Virus record (IMG/VR): IMGVR_UViG_3300011114_000710
Span: 1 to 39,463 of that record
DNA from: a virus
DNA length: 39,463 nucleotides
Reading direction: 5' to 3' (one strand)
Below, piece after piece: positions 26,764 to 33,962 of this stretch (position 1 is the stretch's first letter; each line of letters starts with the position of its first letter). Below the pieces are notes generated by a model that did not search any database, was not told the DNA's origin, and was given only the letters and a program-made list of their open reading frames with translations. The translations under genes and the position numbers were made by a program.

Positions 26764-28812
26764 TTAATTAAACACAGGAACATAACTTTTTACAAGCGCT
26801 TCTCTCTTAATTTGTTTTTGTACCGGCTCCATTAAACATACAATTAACATCAAAAAAGATACCGTAATATCATATTCAGTTCTATTGTTTGGGTCAAATT
26901 TTTTAGCATCTTCAAGTAAATTTTCAAAATCTATTGAATCAATATGTGACTCAAAATACATAATCCCTACATCGGTTTGTTTAGTTAAACTAAATGGTGT
27001 AGTAGGAAAACCTTTATGTCTGTCTGCTGTTTCTCTTTTTGCAGGGTCAATTGTTGAAAGCGGGTATGAACCAAGATATCCAACTCTTCCCCTATCTCTA
27101 AAATAGGATAGATAATCATCACTATTATGCTCGTACCAAGCTTGATAACCATAAAATTCAGCTGCTAAAAGAACTTGCTCATGTAATGTTTCTTTAATTT
27201 GCGGTCTGCCGTAAAGATGCCCAATAGCTTTCCCGGTATGCTCTGGATTCAATAAATCATACCTTCTTCCAATCCAAGCTGAAGCTTTTGAACCATATTT
27301 ACCACCTTGACTATTGCTATAGCCGTCAATTGCTATTGCACCATCTGATGTCCTAGCTGGCTTTCTTGTTTTTACATCAAATGTATGTTTATTCTCTTCG
27401 CCTGCATTAGGAAACTGTGTTATCACCCAGTGAAAATCTTCTTCTTTATCTGTAATATTCCTCCATCTTACAGTTTGGTCAATATCTCTATAAAATACGA
27501 TATGTCTTTTGAGTACTGGATTTTCTTTTAAATAAGCCTCTCTTGAACCAATATTTATTACATTAAAAATACATTTATCTGAGTCTGTACTAAAAGCTTC
27601 ATCTATGGTAAGAGGCTCTTTTCTAATACGAGCAGATAATGCTCTTTGATTGTTTTTTACTGTGTCCCTGTCGGCTAAAATTTGAGCCAAAGTTTTTTCT
27701 TCATCTGGAAACCCAAAATCATCAAAATTTCTTGTACGCTTTGCAGACATGAAGAATCTATAAAGACCGCTAGAAGTAGTTCCATTATCTTGTCGTTTTT
27801 CTTGATTACTTTCTTCCCATAATAGTTTAAAGGCATCTTGAACACCATCTTTTTCAGTTGTAAGTTTCTCTACTGTGGTCGTATATAATGCCTTACCAAT
27901 AATTTGCCCTTCATCATCTAGCAAACAATAACGCACAACCTCATGTCTATCGTACACATTAACCTCTGTGGTTTTACCGCACTCATCTGCTACATATCTA
28001 TGAAGTTTTTGTCCATCATAGGCAACTGTGTCTGCTGATTGATGGTCAATAATAGAACCCAATTCATCTTTGTCTACGCTATCTTCTGCCTTTTTACCTC
28101 TTACGTTTGTTTTTTGGAATCTCATTTCAGTCTTAGGATTAACACCTAATGACATATCATATTCTGGTCTAAAAAACTTAGGAAGCCTTCTAAATGGATT
28201 TACCACCGTCTTGGCAAAGAATTTTTTGGCATCTGAGCCGGTTTTAGACTGAATACCGCCGTTTGTCATCTTAGTCCTAGTAATGTATTCAGAAACAAAT
28301 AAACCAGCCACAAACGATTTACCAAAACGTCTTTTTGTAACTTCAAGCATCCCCATACATAATGGGTCTTGAATACAATATTCCATAAAATAGAATTTTT
28401 CTATATCTGGAATTCTAAACTTAGGATAACCTATATCTATTGGCCACCATTGTAAATATAAATAATGTAAACCAGTCAAAAATGTTGGTTTCCCGTTGTT
28501 CATATACCAAAATCCATTCAATCTTCTATCCCACTCTTGCTTTTTGTATTCTTCTAATTTTTCATCATAAAATTCAATCTCATCATCTTTCTTTTTCTTG
28601 TCAAATTCATCCCACTTCTTCATTGTATCTAAATACCAAGATGGAAGTGGAACCCTTTTCCAATATTGTTCAGATTGAATTTCAGACCTTTTATAAACTC
28701 CTCTAAATTCTACTTGTTTTGTAATTATATTAAAGACATATCCTTCTGGGGGTAAATTACATTTTAACCCTTGTATGTCAATAACGCTACCGCCTTCAAT
28801 TTTTTCGTACAT
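26764..28812 (-). CDS. terL: Terminase large subunit
   Basis: A 682-aa packaging ATPase/nuclease. Walker A is read as KRRFGKS in EVTKRRFGKSFVAG (about residues 157-170), Walker B as HRYVADECGK with the catalytic DE pair (about 270-279), and a coupling-motif region follows (ALYTTTVEK). The C-terminal RNase H-like nuclease carries AIDGYSNSQGG (first acidic residue), with further acids near HNSDD and EDAKKFDPNN. Length agrees with large terminases of crAss-like phages (about 650-800 aa). The gene starts 2 bp after the TerS candidate and is followed by the portal, the standard packaging order. It would cut and pump DNA through the portal. Confidence 0.88.
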   Translation of the reverse strand: MYEKIEGGSVIDIQGLKCNLPPEGYVFNIITKQVEFRGVYKRSEIQSEQYWKRVPLPSWYLDTMKKWDEFDKKKKDDEIEFYDEKLEEYKKQEWDRRLNGFWYMNNGKPTFLTGLHYLYLQWWPIDIGYPKFRIPDIEKFYFMEYCIQDPLCMGMLEVTKRRFGKSFVAGLFVSEYITRTKMTNGGIQSKTGSDAKKFFAKTVVNPFRRLPKFFRPEYDMSLGVNPKTEMRFQKTNVRGKKAEDSVDKDELGSIIDHQSADTVAYDGQKLHRYVADECGKTTEVNVYDRHEVVRYCLLDDEGQIIGKALYTTTVEKLTTEKDGVQDAFKLLWEESNQEKRQDNGTTSSGLYRFFMSAKRTRNFDDFGFPDEEKTLAQILADRDTVKNNQRALSARIRKEPLTIDEAFSTDSDKCIFNVINIGSREAYLKENPVLKRHIVFYRDIDQTVRWRNITDKEEDFHWVITQFPNAGEENKHTFDVKTRKPARTSDGAIAIDGYSNSQGGKYGSKASAWIGRRYDLLNPEHTGKAIGHLYGRPQIKETLHEQVLLAAEFYGYQAWYEHNSDDYLSYFRDRGRVGYLGSYPLSTIDPAKRETADRHKGFPTTPFSLTKQTDVGIMYFESHIDSIDFENLLEDAKKFDPNNRTEYDITVSFLMLIVCLMEPVQKQIKREALVKSYVPVFN

Positions 28813-28814
28813 AA

Positions 28815-29201
28815 TTAATATCTTTTACCAGCTAGCTCCCCCACAGCATCAGCCATGTTTTCTGGTGAAAATGGTTTCTTGTTAACCTGAACTACTTCTT
28901 TTTTATCAGCAGTTACTTCTTGATTTATTCCTGCTAGCACTTCTAATGCTTTAATTGAAGCTGAAATGGTTCCAGCATCTACCCATATTTTCTGCAATCT
29001 TTCAAAAGTCTTAATCTTTGGGTCGTCAATATCAATAGCTGTAAGACTAGTTTTATTTAATAGTTCAGCCATTTCATTGGCCTTTCTATTCAAAGCATGA
29101 TATAGCTTTCCAATACCATCTTGCTCATAATAAGCATTTCTTCCTTGTAAATAGGCAATTTGTTTCTCTAAATCTTTTATTTTATCTAATTCTACAGACA
29201 T
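28815..29201 (-). CDS. Putative terminase small subunit
   Basis: A 128-aa helical protein, with a coiled-coil N-terminus (ELDKIKDLEKQIAYLQGRNA) and a polar tail. It lies immediately upstream of TerL (2-bp gap) and overlaps the 226-aa gene by 10 bp. Position, size and helical content fit a small terminase subunit that recognises phage DNA, but no clear helix-turn-helix was seen, so the call rests on context. Confidence 0.5.
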   Translation of the reverse strand: MSVELDKIKDLEKQIAYLQGRNAYYEQDGIGKLYHALNRKANEMAELLNKTSLTAIDIDDPKIKTFERLQKIWVDAGTISASIKALEVLAGINQEVTADKKEVVQVNKKPFSPENMADAVGELAGKRY

Positions 29202-29872
29202 TCTACTTCTTTTAATTTTTTTGCATCTGATTTGTTATAACCAACCAATAAATCACCATTCTCAATTAATTCTGTCATATTATCATTGATAGCTATAATC
29301 TCATTTCTATCATTGCCATCTGGATAATATCTTAGTCTAATAATTCTACCCTCTGTTCCATCATCATTTTGATATATGATTTCATAATCACTTGATATTA
29401 CTGTATTAACGGCTCTGCCTTTTAATTCACCACTAGTTATGTATAATTTATTATTCATTACTTCAGGCTCAATGCCTTGAAGCATCCCATTATATGGTTT
29501 GAATATTCTTAAAGCAGTAACAAAATTATTTAGAGCGTTCCATATGGAACCTTTCCCCTCTCTCCACATAAAACATTCTTCAATGGGTATTGAAAAATAT
29601 TGAATATCTGAAGAAGCTTCAGTAGTAGGTCTTTGATAATTAAAAATCTTATAAGTATCATGAGTAGCATTATGATGGATAAGAATTTCAGCTCCCGTAG
29701 GTATATCTTTAGCATCAACAACTTCTGCATTAACTGGTTTAACATAACGCATATTAAAATTATCATAAACCCTTTCTAATTTAATTTTTGTTCCGTCTTT
29801 AAATGTATGACTATTCTTGCTTTCTAAATCAACCTTAATGATTACTTTATTACTTGGAGCTTTCAATTTCAT
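29192..29872 (-). CDS. First gene of late operon; possible GroES-like barrel protein
   Basis: A 226-aa protein. The N-terminal 75 residues alternate strands (NKVIIKVDLES; NAEVVDAKDIPTGAEILIHH), and IPTGAEILIHHNA resembles the central part of GroES-like barrels of phages, with a later ISSDYEIIY-type strand and an ending rich in ELIENGDLLVGYN. It is the first gene after the late promoter, overlapping the TerS candidate by 10 bp. A chaperonin-related role is only a possibility; it may equally be an unknown beta-rich accessory protein. Confidence 0.4.
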   Translation of the reverse strand: MKLKAPSNKVIIKVDLESKNSHTFKDGTKIKLERVYDNFNMRYVKPVNAEVVDAKDIPTGAEILIHHNATHDTYKIFNYQRPTTEASSDIQYFSIPIEECFMWREGKGSIWNALNNFVTALRIFKPYNGMLQGIEPEVMNNKLYITSGELKGRAVNTVISSDYEIIYQNDDGTEGRIIRLRYYPDGNDRNEIIAINDNMTELIENGDLLVGYNKSDAKKLKEVECL

Positions 29873-29874
29873 AG

Positions 29875-29921
29875 TTTAATTAATTTAATACAAATGTAGT
29901 GCTAATTTAATTAATTTAATA
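29875..29921. promoter_or_regulatory. Pair of identical 16-bp AT boxes flanking the late promoter
   Basis: TTTAATTAATTTAATA occurs at 29875-29890 and again at 29906-29921, 31 bp apart (about three helical turns), with the -7 element between them. A 15-bp version occurs in the opposite strand at 35906-35920, beside another promoter, in the same orientation relative to the -7 box. This looks like a binding site for a phage or host regulator, though AT-rich composition makes chance similarity easier. Confidence 0.5.
29891..29898 (-). promoter_or_regulatory. Candidate late-operon promoter -7 element (TACATTTG)
   Basis: The minus strand reads TACATTTG (TAnnTTTG) 18 nt before the ATG at 29872, the first gene of the long virion operon. 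It sits exactly between the two 16-bp AT boxes. No TTG -33 box is present; the upstream AT box occupies that place, suggesting a promoter that needs an activator. Confidence 0.55.
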
Positions 29922-29953
29922 TTTTTTCCAAAAATAAATTCGTAATAATTGCT

Positions 29954-29961
29954 TATATTTG
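29954..29961 (+). promoter_or_regulatory. Candidate -7 promoter element (TATATTTG) for the plus-strand pair
   Basis: TATATTTG lies 40 nt before the ATG at 30002 and is followed by an A/T-only leader with several A runs, the usual form of a well-translated Bacteroidota leader. It diverges from the late promoter 56 bp away. Confidence 0.55.
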
Positions 29962-30001
29962 TTTAAACAATTTTAAAAAATAAAAATTAAAACCAAAAAA
30001 A

Positions 30002-30322
30002 ATGGCAAATCACTTATCGGTTTATGTTTATCGTAGAAATCAATACGATTTAAACAACCCAAACGGAACACCTGCAACAACTGGTGTATTATTCTCACTA
30101 CCTACGGTTAACTTACAAGTTCAACCAACTACTGTAGTAGCAAATGGAGTACAAATGAATTCATTGATTCTTATGTACCCTAGCGGTCTTAATCAACCAG
30201 CTGAAAAATTGTATTCAAATGCAACTGTAGCTGCTTTAATTACTGCAATCAATGGCGGTGGCGCACAAACTACAACAACTGCAGCACCAACTACAACATC
30301 AACAACTACAACAGCACCTTAA
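30002..30322 (+). CDS. Small protein with poly-Thr-AAP tail (paralogue 1)
   Basis: A 106-aa protein: a beta-rich body of about 85 residues with RNQYDLNNPNGTPATTG, then a C-terminal tail QTTTTAAPTTTSTTTTAP. It is a paralogue of the next gene (shared RNQY-L-NPNGTPAT-G, VANGV-MNS and GLNQ motifs). The tail is the linker motif of the 1967-aa nozzle protein. There is no signal peptide, membrane segment or enzyme motif. It is encoded opposite to all virion genes, with its own promoter. A capsid decoration or secreted/host-facing protein is possible; the function is unknown. Confidence 0.6.
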   Translation: MANHLSVYVYRRNQYDLNNPNGTPATTGVLFSLPTVNLQVQPTTVVANGVQMNSLILMYPSGLNQPAEKLYSNATVAALITAINGGGAQTTTTAAPTTTSTTTTAP

Positions 30323-30350
30323 TTTAAAAAACAATTAAAAAAATAAAGAA

Positions 30351-30614
30351 ATGGCAACAATAGTATCAATTACAGCATATCAAAGAAATCAATATGCTTT
30401 ATTAAACCCTAACGGAACTCCAGCAACATCTGGTATTGCATACGGATTCCCAGTAAACACATTTGCAGCATACCCAGCACCTGCTAATACAGTAGCTAAT
30501 GGAGTAACTATGAATTCAATAGTCGAAGTAGCACCTACTGGTTTAAACCAAGTACCCGTATTATTTTATACGACTTCTACTGTAGCGCAAATCAATACTG
30601 CATGTAACGCTTAA
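30351..30614 (+). CDS. Small protein, paralogue 2 without tail
   Basis: An 87-aa protein similar over its whole length to the body of the preceding protein (RNQYALLNPNGTPATSG, NTVANGVTMNSI, TGLNQVPVLFY) but ending at NACNA-like residues (TACNA) without the threonine tail. It is 28 bp downstream, has an A-rich leader before ATG, and is followed by an intrinsic terminator, so the two form a two-gene operon. Gene duplication with gain or loss of the tail is the simplest reading. Confidence 0.6.
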   Translation: MATIVSITAYQRNQYALLNPNGTPATSGIAYGFPVNTFAAYPAPANTVANGVTMNSIVEVAPTGLNQVPVLFYTTSTVAQINTACNA

Positions 30615-30635
30615 TAAAACACAAGTTTTAGTAAA

Positions 30636-30779
30636 TTAGCCCCGATTAGGGGCTTTTTTATTTTCTTTATGCACTGTTTTAAGGTTTTTATAAATTCTTT
30701 CAGAATCTTCAATTTTACCATTAGCTGCGGCAATAGCAATTGCTAATCTTCTTAGTTTTTTTGCGGCTTTATTATTCAT
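30636..30779 (-). CDS. Small basic protein (47 aa)
   Basis: A frame of 47 codons: MNNKAAKKLRRLAIAIAAAN followed by GKIEDSERIYKNLKTVHKE and a Lys-rich end. It is a single amphipathic, basic helix pair, of a kind often seen as tiny genes in Bacteroidota phages (from memory). It ends inside the hairpin of the terminator for the converging plus-strand genes. Start ATG at 30777-30779, 9 bp after the 39-aa gene. Function unknown; nucleic-acid binding is plausible from charge. Confidence 0.6.
   Translation of the reverse strand: MNNKAAKKLRRLAIAIAAANGKIEDSERIYKNLKTVHKENKKAPNRG
30638..30660 (+). terminator. Intrinsic terminator of the plus-strand pair
   Basis: AGCCCC-GATTA-GGGGCT followed by TTTTTTATTTT. 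It lies 23 bp after the stop of the 87-aa gene. The stem overlaps the last codons and stop of the converging 47-aa gene, so it is used as coding sequence on the other strand. Confidence 0.9.
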
Positions 30780-30788
30780 ATATTTATT

Positions 30789-30908
30789 TTATCTGCCCTG
30801 CCCGCGATACACTTTTGGACGAGGCGAATGTTTGTTATAAGATTTTTTAGCTCTTCCTGTTTTTTGTTTACCAAATGTAATCTTGGTGGAGTTTGTTAAT
30901 TTTGCCAT
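30789..30908 (-). CDS. Small highly basic protein (39 aa)
   Basis: Thirty-nine codons starting MAKLTNSTKITFGKQKTGRA and ending in a Lys/Arg-rich RPKVYRGQGR. Its ATG overlaps the stop of the 74-aa gene (TAATG), so it is translationally coupled. Small proteins ending in 'SYNKH--RPK-YRGQGR' are, from memory, common in Bacteroidota phages, always unknown. The charge suggests RNA or DNA binding. Confidence 0.7.
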   Translation of the reverse strand: MAKLTNSTKITFGKQKTGRAKKSYNKHSPRPKVYRGQGR

Positions 30909-31132
30909 TATTGTTTGTTTTTAAAATAATCTTTATCTAATTCCCCACCGTCCATTTTATTGGGGTAAACAAGTATGTCGTCATCGTAAAAGTTCCGCAC
31001 CATGCCATTGTGGTATAATATGACTTTCCAAACAGTGTTTGTGTCGCTTCCGTAGTCAAGCCATGCGATTGCTTTTCCGTATCCAAGTGGGCATTCAACA
31101 TCTATTGGGTTATTTAATTCGTGAATATACAT
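30908..31132 (-). CDS. Conserved small phage protein (SH3-like barrel possible)
   Basis: A 74-aa protein, MYIHELNNPIDVECPLGYGK then AWLDYGSDTNTVWKVILY and FYDDDILVYPN. The pattern 'PI-VE-PLG-G-A---DYG---N--W-V' recalls small, probably SH3-like proteins next to replication genes in Bacteroidota phages. ATG and the upstream SSB stop share an A (TAATG). Function not known; it may act with SSB. Confidence 0.65.
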   Translation of the reverse strand: MYIHELNNPIDVECPLGYGKAIAWLDYGSDTNTVWKVILYHNGMVRNFYDDDILVYPNKMDGGELDKDYFKNKQ

Positions 31133-31473
31133 TAAAATTGGTTTTCTTCAGTTTTATTGCTTGATAATAATTGTAAACTTGTGACTCTTGCATGAAGTTG
31201 TGCCACTGTTTCTTTTGTTTTATCATTAAGATATGTTTTAGCTTCTGGCTTCCCTTCCATGTAAATCAATGTGCCTTTTTTTAAATAGTTTGCTACATTA
31301 GTTTTGTCTGTCCAATAAGCACAAGAAACCCAAGTAGTTTTATCTACATCTTGACCTTGTTGGTTTTTAAACTTTTCGCTGTAAGCCATTGAAAAATTAA
31401 TTACTGTCTTTTCATTTACATTGTTTACTGTGGCATCTTGCCCGAGTCTTCCGATTACACTAATGCGTATCAT
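31132..31473 (-). CDS. ssb: Single-stranded DNA-binding protein
   Basis: A 113-aa OB-fold protein: ISVIGRLGQDATV-NNVNEKTVINFSMAYSEKF, then TTWVSCAYW and KKGTLIYMEGKPEAKTY, the hallmark strands of bacterial and phage SSB. It is shorter than cellular SSB and lacks the long acidic tail and DDDIPF tip; it ends KTEENQF. It would coat single strands at the phage fork. It starts inside the end of the HNH gene (14-bp overlap) and is coupled to the 74-aa gene. Confidence 0.9.
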   Translation of the reverse strand: MIRISVIGRLGQDATVNNVNEKTVINFSMAYSEKFKNQQGQDVDKTTWVSCAYWTDKTNVANYLKKGTLIYMEGKPEAKTYLNDKTKETVAQLHARVTSLQLLSSNKTEENQF

Positions 31474-32062
31474 TTTTTTTAAATTTAAAATTATAAAATC
31501 TATTGTTTCTTTTTTTGTTTATATAATGAGATATTTGAGATGGATGTTTATTTAAAAACAAACCAGCTTCAGTAACTGTTTTAAATTCTTTAATTAAATT
31601 ATTTTCTTTATCATACATTAAAACACTTTTACTAGCCGGTGGTTCAATATTTTTTTCTTTATACCAGTTATTTCCTTTTTCATAAAACTTTAATCCGTTT
31701 TTATTTTTTAAAATATTTATCGAATGTTTTACATTTTCACTTTTAGAAACCCATTCAAGATTATTTACATTATTATTTAATTTATTGCCGTCTTTATGAT
31801 TAACATCTGATTTATTTTCTTTATTATCAATAAAAACTATTGCAACTAATCTGTGTACGCTATATTTTTTACTAATGCCATTTTTAAATAAAGAAACTCT
31901 TGCATATCCTTCCCTAGAAATTTCTTGTGTTTTAATTGCTTTTTTTATTAACCTTTCCCCATCCCATTTTTTAACTTTTCTTGCTTTACCATAAACAATG
32001 CCATTTGTATTAATTTCATATATACCCTCATACCCTGTAATATCTTTGATTAAATTACACAT
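31460..32062 (-). CDS. HNH homing endonuclease (NUMOD4-HNH)
   Basis: About 200 aa. The N-terminus is NUMOD4-like (DITGYEGIYEINTNGIVYGK), followed by HNH motifs: YSVHRLVAIVFI, then VNHKDGNKLNNNVNNLEWVS. The C-terminal region has a NUMOD1-like part (VLMYDKENNLIKEFKTVTEA). A longer frame begins with TTG at 32078-32080, but that TTG is the last triplet of a TATATTTG promoter box, and ATG at 32060-32062 (MCNLIKDI) fits the domain start better, so it is chosen here. It is a free-standing selfish gene between the primase-helicase and SSB, with its own promoter. Confidence 0.85.
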   Translation of the reverse strand: MCNLIKDITGYEGIYEINTNGIVYGKARKVKKWDGERLIKKAIKTQEISREGYARVSLFKNGISKKYSVHRLVAIVFIDNKENKSDVNHKDGNKLNNNVNNLEWVSKSENVKHSINILKNKNGLKFYEKGNNWYKEKNIEPPASKSVLMYDKENNLIKEFKTVTEAGLFLNKHPSQISHYINKKRNNRFYNFKFKKNDTH

Positions 32063-32077
32063 ATTTCCAATTTTTGA

Positions 32078-32085
32078 CAAATATA
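32078..32085 (-). promoter_or_regulatory. Candidate -7 promoter element (TATATTTG) of the HNH gene
   Basis: The minus strand reads TCGTATATTTG 15 nt before ATG at 32062, in the 40-bp gap after the primase-helicase. It has the same extended sequence as at 19318-19328. It decides the start codon of the HNH gene. Confidence 0.5.
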
Positions 32086-32102
32086 CGATATTTTAATCAT
32101 TA

Positions 32103-33962
32103 TTAAAAATTAATTTCTGTTCCATTATCATCTTTGTAAGGCACCCAATTATCAAATGTTTTTTGTACTGCCGCGTCTGGTCTTAAAACTATATTCTTAT
32201 CATTAATTATCTTTTGCAAAGAATCTAATCCATTAAATAAAAATCTTCTTGTTTGAAAATACATTTGAAATAAAATAAATCCTTTTTTACCAACAATCTT
32301 TTGTCTTCTAATTTTTTTACTATGGAACTCGCAAGACGGATTACTAGGGTCTGTTTGCGCAAAAGGTCTATGATATACAAGTATGTTATCTAGCTTATTG
32401 TTCCACATTGCACCATCAGTTAAGTCAAATACATCTGGACAAGGATAGTTGCCATCTGATGCTTTAACCATTTTAACAGGATGAGCAATAATCCAAAAGA
32501 AAATATTATTTATTTGTGCAAACCTTGAGAATACAGACAATACCCACTCAAGATATTTATCACTTCTTGAAAACTTTTGATACTCGTTTGTCAATTGATT
32601 GAATGGGTCAATATCTACGCCATCTACATTTTCTTTCACAATTAATTCTAAGAATACTTCCATCACATATTGTGGAGTAGGCGATACATCTTTAGGATAA
32701 ACATAAAATATATGCTTGCACACTAAATCATAAACATATTCATAAACTTGTTTAGATGGTCTATGTGGATTTGCCGGACTACAATCGCAACCCAATATAA
32801 TCTCTACAAAATCATGGTAGTATTCTTCTGGTGGATTATCCTCTGGTGAAAATGTAGCAAACTTTTCTCCATACAACATTATACGCATAGCTTGGTACCA
32901 TTTTTTGAAAGAAGATTTACCATAGTTACCTATGCCCGTTAATACTGTAATCTCTCCTCTCTTTGGTTTAAATTTATCATCCAAATCAGGCACCCCTATT
33001 CCATCTACTTTAGCATATCCTTCATCATAAATTCTCAAAGCTTGTTCCTTTACATCAATTCCATAAATAACATCTTTTAGCTTTAACCCTTCATCAAATA
33101 CGGCTTTCTCAACTTCAATTTCCTTTCTAGAAACTTTATCAACTAATATTTCTTTATCAAATGATGCACTCCCAAAGTTTTTTGAATTAGCTTTATATGC
33201 AGACCGTATTGCTCTATCTGCTTCGCTTTTTGTAAACTCTGAATTCGTTATAAATTCCATATGAATCATAGAATTTGCTGCAGTTTCATTGATACCAAAA
33301 CGACAGCAAGCGGATGCTAACTTAAAAATGAAATTATTTCTTTCTCCCGTTACAAAAGCTTCATTTTTATTTGACAACCAAGTTAAAATATTCTTAAATA
33401 TCTTTTGGTCATCATCATTTTTCTCATAAACAACAACCTTTTCAGTTTTTTTAATCTTCTTAAAAACTTCAGCATTTTGGTTTATGTAAATTTCGGGGTC
33501 GTAACTCTCGTAACAAACTCTACTTTGATTAATTCCGCTTCGGTCAATCTCTGGGAACACTTCTTGTAATGCTTGGAAATGTTCTCTATGTTTTAAACCA
33601 TTTGCTACTTTTACCAAAGCTTTTAATCCGTTACCAGAAGGACTAACCCAACATGCGTAAACAAAAGGATGTGAAATAATTTCACTTTGCTTATCTCTAA
33701 GCTCAAATACATTGTCAAAGTCTAAAACTATATATCCACTATGTGCAATAAGCTGTGCATCAGTCCTATCTGCTCCAAATTTACCACTAAAACACACTGA
33801 AGGTAGGTTTAGCTTTATCTTATTTGCTTTCTCTTTATCAATGGTCGCTCTAATTTCAGATACGGTTGATTTACTTTTACCTTCTTGTATTCTTTTTAAA
33901 GCGGCTTCAACAGAAATGTAATTTGGTTCCTTAGAAAAGATGTTTTTAAAAATTGTTATCAT
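32103..33962 (-). CDS. Primase-helicase (BT4734/VirE-N-like primase + DnaB-like helicase)
   Basis: A 619-aa bifunctional replication protein. Residues 1-170 resemble the BT4734/VirE N-terminal domain with primase-like motifs YIVLDFDNV (Asp81, Asp83) and SPSGNGLK (107-114). About 190-270 is a helical PriCT-like region (ERNNFIFKLASACCRFGINE). From about 300 it is a RecA/DnaB-type ATPase with Walker A TGIGNYGKSS (342-350), Walker B-like GVDIDPFNQL (about 446-455) and IIAHPVK as the later motif. It is comparable in plan to T7 gp4, though the primase half is of another family. It unwinds the fork and makes primers; it shares one base pair with the end of the DUF4373 gene (33962). Confidence 0.82.
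   Translation of the reverse strand: MITIFKNIFSKEPNYISVEAALKRIQEGKSKSTVSEIRATIDKEKANKIKLNLPSVCFSGKFGADRTDAQLIAHSGYIVLDFDNVFELRDKQSEIISHPFVYACWVSPSGNGLKALVKVANGLKHREHFQALQEVFPEIDRSGINQSRVCYESYDPEIYINQNAEVFKKIKKTEKVVVYEKNDDDQKIFKNILTWLSNKNEAFVTGERNNFIFKLASACCRFGINETAANSMIHMEFITNSEFTKSEADRAIRSAYKANSKNFGSASFDKEILVDKVSRKEIEVEKAVFDEGLKLKDVIYGIDVKEQALRIYDEGYAKVDGIGVPDLDDKFKPKRGEITVLTGIGNYGKSSFKKWYQAMRIMLYGEKFATFSPEDNPPEEYYHDFVEIILGCDCSPANPHRPSKQVYEYVYDLVCKHIFYVYPKDVSPTPQYVMEVFLELIVKENVDGVDIDPFNQLTNEYQKFSRSDKYLEWVLSVFSRFAQINNIFFWIIAHPVKMVKASDGNYPCPDVFDLTDGAMWNNKLDNILVYHRPFAQTDPSNPSCEFHSKKIRRQKIVGKKGFILFQMYFQTRRFLFNGLDSLQKIINDKNIVLRPDAAVQKTFDNWVPYKDDNGTEINF

Noticed and set aside
30480-30640. tRNA gene in the space between operons
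   Set aside because: No cloverleaf with T-loop and anticodon arms could be built here or elsewhere in the window.
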